From positions 372,001-436,000 of the forward strand of contig JARGPN010000010.1 in the NCBI GenBank assembly GCA_029213045.1: DNA of 64,000 bases. Reading direction: 5' to 3'. Shown here piece by piece: positions 1 through 8,509 of this stretch. The stretch's first letter is position 1; every line of letters begins with the position of its first letter. The notes under the pieces are model-generated. The model was not told the origin of the DNA. It made no database searches and worked only from the letters and a program-made list of their open reading frames with translations. Position numbers and translations under genes: made by a program. The stretch comes from Alcanivoracaceae bacterium (GTDB lineage Bacteria > Pseudomonadota > Gammaproteobacteria > Pseudomonadales > Alcanivoracaceae).

Positions 1-174
1 ACAGAAACCTCGACCAGCACAATCATCGCAATCTAAGCAGCGTCTTTTTTGTCTCTTGTGGTATGCTTGCGCGCCTCGCCGGCAGCCACGTCATGACACC
101 CTTGTGCTAAGTCCGTGGCGCAGCATCTATGCCGCAGCGAAACATCCCATTATTAAAGTATTTCGGTTAGTCCA

Positions 175-513
175 ATGAGTAATCCCCGACAAATATACAA
201 AGTCATCTTCCTGAATCAGGGACAGATTTATGAAATCTATGCCACTCAGATTTATCAGGGTGAGCTGTATGGGTTTATTGAAGTTGAAGAGTTTCTCTTT
301 GGTGAGCGCGCGCAAATGGTGGTTGACCCGTCAGAAGAGCGCCTGAAGAATGAGTTCGCTGATGTGAAACGCTCATTTATTCCAATGCAGTCGATTATTC
401 GCATTGATGAAGTAGAAAAAGAAGGTATTGCTAAAGTCATTGATGCGGGCGGCGGCAACGTGGCGGCCTTTCCAATGAATTTCGGCCCCGGCGGCAAAGG
501 GAAAAAGTCTTAA
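175..513 (+). CDS. DUF1820 family protein
   Basis: A 112-residue soluble protein recognised as DUF1820, a short family common in Gammaproteobacteria with no established function. It has a conserved N-terminal block rich in aromatic and beta-prone residues (RQIYKVIFLNQGQIYEIY), an acidic middle (VDPSEERLKNEF), and a flexible glycine-rich end (GPGGKGKK). No signal peptide, membrane segment or cysteine pair is visible, so it should be cytosolic. The ATG is the first in frame and gives the usual family length; the Shine-Dalgarno sequence is weak. It stands alone and converges with the next gene on the other strand, so the neighbourhood says little about its role. Confidence 0.85.
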   Translation: MSNPRQIYKVIFLNQGQIYEIYATQIYQGELYGFIEVEEFLFGERAQMVVDPSEERLKNEFADVKRSFIPMQSIIRIDEVEKEGIAKVIDAGGGNVAAFPMNFGPGGKGKKS

Positions 514-534
514 GCCGCGCGAACCAATCAATAG

Positions 535-1329
535 CTACTTGCCAACCAGCGGCATCGGCACGCCATACTTCGCATAAATCGCCGCCAGCATCCCGCTGGC
601 GCGCAGCTTTTCCCAGCCTTCATTGTACATGTTAATAAATCGGGCGCCACGATCCGCCACGTTGTTGCAGGCAAAATAGAAAGGCTCGCTAGCACTAATA
701 CGCCCCGCTTCAATCACCAAATTCGTCGCGCCCACCTGCTCCAAGACGTGCATCATCACCAATGGCGACGCCACCAGTGTCTGCACTCGACCTGCCAACA
801 GCATCTGTAGGTTGCGCTGCAACGGCTCTCGACCGTGCGATATGTGAACATTAGGAGGGCGGAGGGCGAGCCAATTGTCGACTTCCGCGCCGTAGGAGTA
901 ATCCGCGATGACAGCAATCGTTGTGCCATCTAATGAGGCGGGGCCTTTGTATCGCCAAGGATTTTCCGCCAGCACATAAAACGCCGCGGTGTCATAAGCC
1001 AGAGGATACTTCGGAAAGAGCAAGCCTCTACCCTCACTTTTATAGCTGCCCACTACGCAATCAACGTCGCCGCTGTAGGTTAAATCCAGCGAACGCGCCC
1101 ATCCCATCAACTCATAGTCGACATCGACATGTTCGCGGGTGAATATTTCGCGGAGCACTTCGATAGAGAAACCGGGAAGAGCAGCTTGCGGCTCACCGTT
1201 AATCGGGAACCACTCATCGGCACGCACTATTACAACGTCGTCATCAAGAGACTGGCCGCACGCGACAGCACTGAAACAAAGCAGGAAAACCGGCAAGCTG
1301 ATGGCCAACAGTTTACGTAATTGACCCAC
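535..1329 (-). CDS. periplasmic solute-binding protein (SBP family 3-like)
   Basis: A 264-residue secreted protein resembling the extracellular solute-binding family 3 (amino-acid-binding type) used by ABC importers or as sensory inputs. A hydrophobic signal sequence (KLLAISLPVFLLCFSAVA) is followed by the two-lobe pattern: an entry strand with ADEWFP, a PGFSIEVLREIF helix, and a C-terminal EPFYFACN region. The GTG at 1329 is preferred because GGCGGAG sits just upstream; an in-frame GTG at 1344 is possible. No permease or ATPase gene is adjacent, so it is an orphan binding protein. The ligand cannot be named. Confidence 0.75.
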   Translation of the reverse strand: MGQLRKLLAISLPVFLLCFSAVACGQSLDDDVVIVRADEWFPINGEPQAALPGFSIEVLREIFTREHVDVDYELMGWARSLDLTYSGDVDCVVGSYKSEGRGLLFPKYPLAYDTAAFYVLAENPWRYKGPASLDGTTIAVIADYSYGAEVDNWLALRPPNVHISHGREPLQRNLQMLLAGRVQTLVASPLVMMHVLEQVGATNLVIEAGRISASEPFYFACNNVADRGARFINMYNEGWEKLRASGMLAAIYAKYGVPMPLVGK

Positions 1330-1397
1330 GTCTATCTCCGCCACAACAAGAAGTTGAATTCAGTCTATGCCGTTGCCGCACGCCCGGGAAAGCAATT

Positions 1398-1676
1398 TTA
1401 AGGCGCCGCAGCACCTTCGCTAGCGGGCTCTGCTTGCTGACCAATCGGCTGACCGTAGCGCTCGCCAGGATTGACGTCGTGCGGGGTAACCCAGCCCATG
1501 TACATCGACAGTAGCAAGAACAGAAATATCACTACGGAAAAGCCAATACGCCATGTTAACGCGCGCACTGTTTTTCCTTCACCGCCCTCGTCGCGCATCA
1601 TCGATGTGAGTGCGCGAAATAACGACACCACCGCGGCAACCAACAACACCAACACCAACACCTTTACCCACCACAT
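1398..1676 (-). CDS. twin transmembrane protein (DUF2909-like)
   Basis: A 92-residue inner-membrane protein with two transmembrane helices (about residues 3-24 and 45-63) joined by a charged loop (MMRDEGGEGKT), and a Pro/Ala-rich tail. This fits the DUF2909 or 'twin transmembrane' proteins often found beside cytochrome c oxidase assembly genes. The start at MWWVKVL is chosen because GGAGG lies 9 nt upstream; longer frames add a non-conserved N-terminus. It is divergent from SURF1, which suggests a link to oxidase biogenesis, but no molecular role is known. Confidence 0.75.
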   Translation of the reverse strand: MWWVKVLVLVLLVAAVVSLFRALTSMMRDEGGEGKTVRALTWRIGFSVVIFLFLLLSMYMGWVTPHDVNPGERYGQPIGQQAEPASEGAAAP

Positions 1677-1821
1677 CGTTAACGCCTCCGGCAGCTCACG
1701 TGAAATTCTGTAAATAGCGCTCATTGGCCGTGCAATCACTCCACGACCGGCTACAATGGCCGCCCATTCTAGCGGCTGGGTGAGAAACTGCAGTGAATCT
1801 TTTCTCCGCAAGGACACCATT

Positions 1822-2556
1822 ATGAGTTCGCGACGCTTTCATCTGCATTGGTTCGCACTGATTGTAGCGGTGCTGGTGGCGGCTTTTTGCGCGCGTCTCG
1901 GCGTTTGGCAGCTGCAGCGCGCCACCGAAAAAGAAGCCCTTATAAGCACCATTGAGGCACGCGGCCAACACGCCCCCATTCCCCTTAGCACCCTACTGGC
2001 CAAATCTGACGCGGCGCACTTCCCTGTGCAGCTGCAAGGCACATTCGACAACCGGCACAACGTGCTGTTGGACAATCGCATCCTTGAAGGTGTCGCCGGT
2101 TACTTCCTGATTACCCCGTTTAAAACCACGGATGGACATTGGTTGCTGGTCAACCGGGGCTGGCTACCACGCGGGGCCGATCGCGCTAAACTGCCCAGCA
2201 TCACTGCGATTGAAGGCGATGTTAGCGTCACCGGACACACCTATTTATACAGCAGCAAGACGTTCACGCTCGCCGACGACAACCTTGAACATGCCCAATG
2301 GCCAGTGCGCGTCCAGAAAATTGAAATGCAGGCAATTGGCCAGCTTCTTGGGGTAGAATTGGCGCCCTTTGAAATCAGGGTGGACCCAGCGGCAACGCTT
2401 GAGGCTGGGCCACAGCTAGCGCGCCCATGGCAGGACGCAACCGAGGCCATTCTTGGGCCAGAGCGACATCGCGCGTACGCAGTGCAATGGTTTTCGCTCG
2501 CCGTGATGGCACTGCTGGTATTTTTCGCCGCCAGCTTTCGTAAAACAGCTTCGTGA
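1822..2556 (+). CDS. SURF1 family cytochrome oxidase assembly protein
   Basis: A 244-residue inner-membrane protein of the SURF1/SHY1 family, which assists heme a insertion into subunit I of aa3-type oxidases. It has the family layout: an N-terminal helix (FALIVAVLVAAFCARLG) followed by the WQLQRA motif, a large periplasmic domain (LLDNRI, LLVNRGW), and a C-terminal helix (VQWFSLAVMALLVFFAA). The ATG at 1822 has AAGGA upstream and yields the typical length. It is the first gene of a same-strand run with an Sco-like protein, heme A synthase and heme O synthase, in line with this role. Confidence 0.93.
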   Translation: MSSRRFHLHWFALIVAVLVAAFCARLGVWQLQRATEKEALISTIEARGQHAPIPLSTLLAKSDAAHFPVQLQGTFDNRHNVLLDNRILEGVAGYFLITPFKTTDGHWLLVNRGWLPRGADRAKLPSITAIEGDVSVTGHTYLYSSKTFTLADDNLEHAQWPVRVQKIEMQAIGQLLGVELAPFEIRVDPAATLEAGPQLARPWQDATEAILGPERHRAYAVQWFSLAVMALLVFFAASFRKTAS

Positions 2557-2582
2557 AAACGAACAGAGTTGATTGAGCTACG

Positions 2583-3194
2583 ATGAGCACTCGCACAAAA
2601 AACCTCGTTATTCTGGCGCTGATCATTGCCCCCTTCGTGCTGACCTTCGCCTACGTTCGTCTGTTTGTGAATTTCGACAACATGGATCGAAATAACAAAG
2701 GAACGTTAATTATTCCGCATGTGGATTTTATCGATTTAAAACCACGTCAACTTGACGGCTCTGCGTTTACCGAACAACAACTCGCCGGGCAGTGGACCAT
2801 GCTGTACATCGCCAATGGCGATTGCGACACACCCTGCAAAAACGCGCTTTACTATTTAATTATGCAATTGCGCAAATCACTCGATACCGACACCCCACGC
2901 GTTCGACGTTTAATTGCTCACACACAAGATCCGAACGTTGAATTACGTGAATTTCTCGACGACAAAATCTCAGGCATGGACGAAGTGCGCATCGACAGCA
3001 TCGCTGCCGAACATGCACTTTTGCCATTTATGCAAGGCGCCGCCAGCGCAGTTGGTCACATTTATCTCGTCAGCCCGGACGGCAAGATTTTTATCTGGTA
3101 TTCCTCCCACGACGACATGCAGGACGTATTGCTCGAAGCGGACAAGATTCGTGCGGATTTAAAACGCACGTTGAAAGGCTCACTGATTGGATAG
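2583..3194 (+). CDS. Sco-like membrane-anchored thioredoxin-fold protein
   Basis: A 203-residue protein with one N-terminal membrane anchor (about residues 8-28) and a periplasmic thioredoxin-like domain. It carries CDTPC (Cys81 and Cys85), a CxxxC spacing as in Sco copper chaperones, and a later His in VGHIYLVSPDG, which could be the third copper ligand. It lies between SURF1 and heme A synthase, matching the 'hypothetical' gene at this place in Pseudomonas-type oxidase clusters. A role in copper or thiol handling during oxidase assembly is inferred. It is much more divergent than the canonical SCO protein at 29.0-29.6 kb. Confidence 0.78.
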   Translation: MSTRTKNLVILALIIAPFVLTFAYVRLFVNFDNMDRNNKGTLIIPHVDFIDLKPRQLDGSAFTEQQLAGQWTMLYIANGDCDTPCKNALYYLIMQLRKSLDTDTPRVRRLIAHTQDPNVELREFLDDKISGMDEVRIDSIAAEHALLPFMQGAASAVGHIYLVSPDGKIFIWYSSHDDMQDVLLEADKIRADLKRTLKGSLIG

Positions 3195-3201
3195 CTCGAC
3201 A

Positions 3202-4236
3202 ATGCACATTAATGCTTTTGTGAAATTCCAACGCACCTTCGTCATTATCGCTCTGTTGCTAGCGGGCAGCGTCATCATGCTCGGCGCTTGGACAAGACTT
3301 TCCGACGCAGGGCTCGGCTGCCCAGATTGGCCCGGCTGTTACGGACACCTTGATGTGCGTAACGCCATTGAGCATGTTAATGATGTAAACCTCGACGCAC
3401 CCGGTGCATTACGCGAAGCGCATAAAACGGTTCCCGAAATGGTGCACCGTTATTTCGCCAGCACGCTAGGCTTGTTTATTGTCGGCATTGCTATTTTAGC
3501 TTGGCTGAATCGCCGTGACCCTAAGCAGCCTTTGGGCTTACCTACCGTGCTCGTCGGCCTCGTTATTTTCCAAGGCATACTTGGCATGTGGACAGTGACA
3601 CTTGGCTTGCAGCCGACGATTGTCATGCTGCATTTATTGGGCGGCTTTGCCACCTTTACGCTACTCGCTTGGCTCGCTGCTCGACTCTTTCACTGGCCAG
3701 AATTTTTAAATGATTGCGACGTTCGCAATTTACGCGGATTGACCTACGCAGCCATCGCCGCCGTTGCACTACAAATTGCCATTGGTGGTTGGACTACTGC
3801 AAATTACGCAGCGGTAACCTGTACCGAGCTGCCCATTTGCGAAACTGGCTGGACAGATCACTTAGATTTTTCTGAAGCCCTGACCTTTTGGGGGCACGAA
3901 CACGACCGTCCCGATTACGAATTTGGCGTTTTAGAAAACGATGCACGCACTACCATTCACGTTATGCATCGCTTCGGCGCAATGCTGGTTTTTTTACTTG
4001 TCGGGCTACTAGTGATCAAAGTCCTCGCACGCGCCCGCTGCCACTTTTATAGCAAGTTCGCCGCCGTGATTGGCGCATTATTGTTAGCGCAAATCGGTTT
4101 GGGCATTAGTAATGTGGTATTTGTTGTACCCTTGCCGGTAGCCGTCGCACATAACTTTGGCGGACTCCTGTTACTTGTTAGCTTGGTGCTGTTTGCACGA
4201 GCCATTCACACCAAAGCGGAGCAAAAACCTTCATGA
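3202..4236 (+). CDS. ctaA: heme A synthase (COX15/CtaA)
   Basis: Converts heme O to heme A for aa3-type cytochrome oxidases in the inner membrane. The 344-residue protein has about eight transmembrane helices. Family hallmarks are the early GAWTRLSDAGLGCPDWPGCYG motif, the heme-binding histidine regions EMVHRYFAS and HVMHRFGA, and a second half that repeats the first (GGWTTANYAAVTCTELPIC). The ATG at 3202 gives the expected N-terminus; an in-frame TTG at 3187 overlapping the previous gene is the alternative. Its stop overlaps the cyoE start, so the two are probably translationally coupled. Confidence 0.95.
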   Translation: MHINAFVKFQRTFVIIALLLAGSVIMLGAWTRLSDAGLGCPDWPGCYGHLDVRNAIEHVNDVNLDAPGALREAHKTVPEMVHRYFASTLGLFIVGIAILAWLNRRDPKQPLGLPTVLVGLVIFQGILGMWTVTLGLQPTIVMLHLLGGFATFTLLAWLAARLFHWPEFLNDCDVRNLRGLTYAAIAAVALQIAIGGWTTANYAAVTCTELPICETGWTDHLDFSEALTFWGHEHDRPDYEFGVLENDARTTIHVMHRFGAMLVFLLVGLLVIKVLARARCHFYSKFAAVIGALLLAQIGLGISNVVFVVPLPVAVAHNFGGLLLLVSLVLFARAIHTKAEQKPS

Positions 4237-5144
4237 GCACGCAAGCCGCGACCGAGTCCGCCACATGGCGTGATTATTACACTCTGACCAAGCCTGGGGT
4301 GGTTGCCTTGCTAATGGTGACCGCGGTGGCAGGCATGTTCCTCGCCACTGAACCGGCGGGCATGATCCCAATGGCGTTATTGATTCCTGCGGTGATTGGA
4401 TTGTCGCTGGCAATGATGGCCTCCGCCGCCATTAACCAAATCATGGATCAAAAAATTGATGCGATTATGGCGCGGACTGAAAACCGTCCTATCGTTACCG
4501 GAAAAATTAATACGCGTGCAGCCATCGCGTTTGCCGTACTCCTTGCCGCAGTGTCTATGGCGCTGCTGTATTTCTTGGTCAACCCAATTACAGCATGGCT
4601 CACCCTATTCGGATTCGTAGGTTATGCCTTTATTTACACCCTCTATTTAAAACGGGCGACACCTCAGAATATTGTGATCGGTGGCCTAGCCGGTGCCATT
4701 CCACCGCTACTCGGCTGGACATCTGTTACCGGTACCGTGGACCCTTACGCACTCTTATTAGTGCTGATTATTTTCGTCTGGACGCCACCACACTTTTGGG
4801 CGTTAGCCATTCACCGCGCGGACGAATATGCCAAAGCGGAAATTCCCATGCTGCCCGTCACACACGGCATTCCATTTACTCGCGAATCAGTGCTGTATTA
4901 CACCGTACTGCTATTGATAAGCTCAATCTTGCCGTACCTTACTGGCATGAGCGGGCTTATTTATTTAGTGGCCGCATTAATTTTGGGACTAGTCTTTCTC
5001 GGGCACGCAATAGCATTGCGCTTTACCGATGACCCCAAACTGCCGATGAAAACATTCGGCTATTCGATCACCTATTTATTCGTATTGTTTACCGCACTGC
5101 TGGTAGATCACTACATCCCCATTATGGTGCTGCCTGTCGGCTGA
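4233..5144 (+). CDS. cyoE: heme O synthase (protoheme IX farnesyltransferase)
   Basis: Transfers a farnesyl group to protoheme IX to make heme O, the substrate of the preceding heme A synthase. The 303-residue UbiA-superfamily membrane protein has about nine helices and the two prenyl-diphosphate/Mg motifs: NQIMDQKIDAIMARTENRP early in the chain and a later acidic loop after the HFWALAIHR region. Its ATG overlaps the ctaA stop (ATGA), as expected for a co-translated pair. It is the last gene of the oxidase assembly run; the downstream gap holds only a weak imperfect hairpin. Confidence 0.96.
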   Translation: MSTQAATESATWRDYYTLTKPGVVALLMVTAVAGMFLATEPAGMIPMALLIPAVIGLSLAMMASAAINQIMDQKIDAIMARTENRPIVTGKINTRAAIAFAVLLAAVSMALLYFLVNPITAWLTLFGFVGYAFIYTLYLKRATPQNIVIGGLAGAIPPLLGWTSVTGTVDPYALLLVLIIFVWTPPHFWALAIHRADEYAKAEIPMLPVTHGIPFTRESVLYYTVLLLISSILPYLTGMSGLIYLVAALILGLVFLGHAIALRFTDDPKLPMKTFGYSITYLFVLFTALLVDHYIPIMVLPVG

Positions 5145-5274
5145 TTCTCCGACGGGCCTTGCCCCCCCTCCTCACATGCGATTGTCGCAGTCCCATATTG
5201 AGTATCCGGCGATAGCGCCGCAGCCTTGATTCAGGTAACTTTTACTCCGCACCCTTATGCAGAGGAAAGTAATA

Positions 5275-5862
5275 ATGGGCCCATGGATTGTTCTCGCTAT
5301 TATTGTTGGCAGCGTTATTTTCGTCGTCAGCATCTACAACCGTCTTATCGCGCTCCGCAACCGTTTTAAAAATGCCTTTGCCCAAATCGACGTGCAACTG
5401 CAACGTCGTCACGATCTCATTCCTAACTTGGTGGAATCCGCCAAGGCCTATATGGCGCATGAAAAAGACACTCTGTCGGCCGTTACGGATGCTCGTAGTT
5501 CGGCCATGGGCGCACGCAGTGCCGCCAGCAACCATCCGGACAACGGCAATGCAGTAGCCGCGCTGGGCAAGGCGGAAAGCATGCTTTCCGGCGCACTGGC
5601 AAACTTTTTAGCGGTGTCTGAGAATTACCCCGAGCTACGCGCCAACGAAAATATTAGCCAGCTAATGGAAGAGTTAAGCTCAACCGAAAACCGCATTGGT
5701 TTTTCTCGGCAAGCGTTTAACGATGCTGTCATGACCTACAACACTTACCGAGAGCAATTCCCGAATAACTTTATTGGCGGCCTGTTTGGTCGCTTCGAGG
5801 CAGCTCAACTGCTCAAAATCGAAACGGAAGCGGCGCGTATCGTACCGAAAGTGTCGTTTTAG
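5275..5862 (+). CDS. lemA: LemA family protein
   Basis: A 195-residue LemA-type protein: one N-terminal membrane helix (GPWIVLAIIVGSVIFVVS) followed by a long helical domain containing the family signatures YNRLIALRNR, QIDVQLQRRHDLIPNLVE and ENYPELRAN. The function of the family is not settled. The start at MGPW is chosen over an upstream in-frame ATG at 5257 because AGAGGA lies about 7 nt before it. A membrane M48 protease follows 39 nt downstream; LemA-M48 pairing recurs in many bacteria and suggests a shared envelope process. Confidence 0.92.
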   Translation: MGPWIVLAIIVGSVIFVVSIYNRLIALRNRFKNAFAQIDVQLQRRHDLIPNLVESAKAYMAHEKDTLSAVTDARSSAMGARSAASNHPDNGNAVAALGKAESMLSGALANFLAVSENYPELRANENISQLMEELSSTENRIGFSRQAFNDAVMTYNTYREQFPNNFIGGLFGRFEAAQLLKIETEAARIVPKVSF

Positions 5863-5901
5863 TTGGCCGCTAAACGCTTCGCCGCTTAACGTCTCGCATC
5901 G

Positions 5902-7839
5902 ATGAACTTTTTCGAGCATCAAGACCGCGCACGACGAAATACAAGCCTGCTGGTGTTGTATTTCGTCCTCGCGATACTGGCGATCTCCAGTATTGTGTCG
6001 TTAGCTATTTTTATCGCTCTGGCTTGGGGCTCCAACGGTCAATACACCCTCTATCAATGGCTCACCTCCCAAGCATTTTGGTGGTGTTTCGGCCTCACAC
6101 TGATCGTGATTATTGCCGGCAGCCTGCACAAGTTCTGGCAACTTCGTGACGGCGGTGAAGCACTTGCGCATATGCTTGGCGCGCGCGAAATCCCACCCGA
6201 CGCAGCGCTGACCGACGAACATCTTCTCCGCAACGTAGTAGAAGAAATGGCGCTAGCGTCCGGCATTCCCGCTCCGCGCACCTATTTACTCGCAAATGAA
6301 AAAGCCGTTAACGCGTTTGTCGCAGGTTATCGCCCTAGCGAAGCGGTCGTCATAGTCACCCAGGGCACGCTCGACACGCTATCGCGCGATGAACTACAAG
6401 GCGTTATGGCGCACGAATTTAGCCATATTTTTAATGCTGATATGCGCATTAACATGCGGCTGATATCGATCCTTGCTGGCATTGTTGCCATCGGAAAAAT
6501 TGGTGAATTCCTGTTGCACGGCATGCGTTATCGACGTCGCCCATCCAGCAACCGAGATAACCAAGGCGGCATCGTTATTCTCGGCATTGCACTGATGGTG
6601 GTCGGCTATGTTGGGCTGTTTTTCGGACGGCTGATTAAGGCCGCTATTTCTCGCCAGCGTGAGTTACTCGCTGACGCCTCCGCCGTGCAATTTACTCGCA
6701 ACCCAGCCGGCTTGGCAGGTGCGTTGATAAAAATTCGAAATGGTAGCGGCAGCCATCTCAATACGGTTCACGCGGAAGACATGAGTCATATGTGTTTCGG
6801 CGATACCGTGCCATTCCATCTAAAATCTCTGCTCGCCACTCACCCTCCGATTGACGAGCGACTCACCGCCATCGGCGGTGAATGGCTGGCCAGAGCACGG
6901 GTGCGCTCCAAGCAAAGTTCAGCAACGGAAAGTGCCTCCCAAGGGAGCACCGTAGATAATGCCCAGCTCAGCGGCTTTGCACCAACACAGCCGCACGCTG
7001 CGCACATAAACACGCAAGCACCCGCGGCAACGCTCTCTTCGCAAATTGGCGCGGCGGGCTTGCCGCAGCTGGGCTATGCACAGAGTTTATATGATGCCAT
7101 TCCTGATGATCTGAAATACACGCTGCGGCAGCCTTATGGCGCGCGTCTTTTAATATGGGCACTGGCCATCGTGTCTAGTAACAACGATGCAGAATCGTTA
7201 CTTGCACATCTCACACTGAACACAGCTGAACGTCAGCAACTGTTAGATTTAATTGAAACGCTAAACCAGTTAGGCACCCGCCTACGGCTACCGTTATTCG
7301 ATTTAGCGGTACCGACACTTAAGCAACTCACCCCGCTAGAAAGGGAACTACTGCAACAGCAACTCGACACGCTAGTTCGCGCCGACGGTAAAATCAGTTT
7401 GTTTGAGTTCGTGCTAACACGCTTAGTGCAAAATCATCTAGCCGAAAATGCAGGGCGCGTATTGCGAGTGCGCTTCAAACGCTACGATCAAGTGGCCGCG
7501 GATTTGCAAATTTTGTTATCGCTACTCGTGCATGCCTCCGGCGAAAAAGACGACGCAGCAGCACAACTATTTAAACGTAGCTGTACCAGCTTAATATCCA
7601 ACGGCCGAACACTGCTGCCGCTGGATCGCTGCTCAATGGACGCGCTGGACCGTGCGCTTGAAAACCTACGCGACCTCACCCCGCTTTTAAAAGGCCCTTT
7701 GGTTGATACATTGGCAGACATGGTGCTCGACGACGGAAAAATTCAAGTATCCGAGCTGGAGCTTATTCGCGCAGTATGCAGCCTTATTGATTGCCCTATC
7801 CCTCCGCTGAACCCGTCTCAACGGCTGGCCGCACGCTAG
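5902..7839 (+). CDS. M48 membrane metallopeptidase with TerB-like C-terminal region
   Basis: A 645-residue inner-membrane zinc protease of the M48 (HtpX/Ste24-like) family. Helices lie at about 16-42, 59-75, 185-205 and 223-242. The zinc motif is HEFSH (171-175), and the third ligand is probably Glu254 in RELLAD. About residues 330-390 form a low-complexity linker. The last ~230 residues are helical, with two acidic patches of the type seen in TerB-like domains (RADGKISLFEF and LDDGKIQVSEL). That C-terminal assignment is tentative. The partner gene upstream is lemA, probably in one transcript. Substrates are unknown; turnover of membrane proteins is the family's usual role. Confidence 0.9.
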   Translation: MNFFEHQDRARRNTSLLVLYFVLAILAISSIVSLAIFIALAWGSNGQYTLYQWLTSQAFWWCFGLTLIVIIAGSLHKFWQLRDGGEALAHMLGAREIPPDAALTDEHLLRNVVEEMALASGIPAPRTYLLANEKAVNAFVAGYRPSEAVVIVTQGTLDTLSRDELQGVMAHEFSHIFNADMRINMRLISILAGIVAIGKIGEFLLHGMRYRRRPSSNRDNQGGIVILGIALMVVGYVGLFFGRLIKAAISRQRELLADASAVQFTRNPAGLAGALIKIRNGSGSHLNTVHAEDMSHMCFGDTVPFHLKSLLATHPPIDERLTAIGGEWLARARVRSKQSSATESASQGSTVDNAQLSGFAPTQPHAAHINTQAPAATLSSQIGAAGLPQLGYAQSLYDAIPDDLKYTLRQPYGARLLIWALAIVSSNNDAESLLAHLTLNTAERQQLLDLIETLNQLGTRLRLPLFDLAVPTLKQLTPLERELLQQQLDTLVRADGKISLFEFVLTRLVQNHLAENAGRVLRVRFKRYDQVAADLQILLSLLVHASGEKDDAAAQLFKRSCTSLISNGRTLLPLDRCSMDALDRALENLRDLTPLLKGPLVDTLADMVLDDGKIQVSELELIRAVCSLIDCPIPPLNPSQRLAAR

Positions 7840-8056
7840 ACTCGTCATTATTCATTTCCTCACTTTTTGCCCACATTTCCTGCGAACAAACGCGGCAAAT
7901 CAATGGCCCGCTGTGAGGGTTTAGTCCACACCTACAACTAAGGTATGATCCGTTAATCTGCAGAGAGAAACCGACCATCGGCACACGGAATGCTGCCTGT
8001 GGCGCCCTCTACAAAGCTGCGGTTAACTGTTTACATGGAATGTTCGAGGTCGATTA

Positions 8057-8428
8057 ATGGAATTCAAGAAAATCAGCGAACAGAACGCTTGGGATGAAGT
8101 TGCCGCCGCGACAAACAAAGTGCGCAGTGGCGATTCGATGAACCCTGCCCTACTGGAATGGTTTCAACGCCAAGGCGTAGTGGTTGATCAATCCGTATTC
8201 CCTGGCATTGGCTTGTTCGATGACGGCGTATTTTCAGGCACGCTCGTCACACAAGATCGCAAAGTCGTTGAGTATTTCGTCGACATGGAATCCCCGGACG
8301 ACGGCGATTTCGAAGATGTTACCGGCGAGCTCGGCCCGAAAGATCCCTCACACCCTGCCAGCGACGTGAAAGATTTAATCACCATGTCACTGGTGTATTA
8401 CGACGCGCATCAAAGCAAAGCTGCGTAA
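8057..8428 (+). CDS. hypothetical small acidic protein
   Basis: A 123-residue soluble protein that I do not recognise. It is acidic, has no cysteines, signal peptide or membrane segment, and appears to have a mixed alpha/beta fold (GIGLFDDGVFSGTLVTQDRKVVEYFVDM), a DD-rich loop, and a C-terminal helix (DVKDLITMSLVYYDA). The ATG has GAGG 7 nt upstream, and a strong hairpin terminator follows 9 nt after the stop, so it is very likely an expressed single-gene unit. No function can be inferred from the flanking genes. Confidence 0.7.
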   Translation: MEFKKISEQNAWDEVAAATNKVRSGDSMNPALLEWFQRQGVVVDQSVFPGIGLFDDGVFSGTLVTQDRKVVEYFVDMESPDDGDFEDVTGELGPKDPSHPASDVKDLITMSLVYYDAHQSKAA

Positions 8429-8437
8429 TACGCGTTT

Positions 8438-8483
8438 CCCAAATAAAAACACCGAGCCTCGATGCTCGGTGTTTTTATTTGGG
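8438..8483. terminator. bidirectional intrinsic terminator
   Basis: A near-perfect inverted repeat: ACCGAGC / GCTCGGT with loop CTCGAT, extended by AAAAAC / GTTTTT and AAAT / ATTT. It has a T-run on both strands. It lies between the convergent 123-residue gene and the FemAB-like gene and can serve both. Confidence 0.9.
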
Positions 8484-8509
8484 GCTATGCAATCTGATAG
8501 CCGGCGCAA

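Noticed and set aside
1-36. Possible 3' end of an upstream gene (frame 1 stays open to TAA at 34-36)
   Set aside because: Only 11 codons are visible; too short to support any assignment. The rest of 1-174 shows nothing recognisable.
7796-7984. 62-codon minus-strand ORF with CxC and CxxC cysteines (Cys17, Cys19, Cys30, Cys33)
   Set aside because: It overlaps the 3' end of the M48 gene by 44 nt, has no Shine-Dalgarno sequence, and has no recognised family. The cysteine spacing is suggestive of a zinc finger, so conservation in relatives could revive it.
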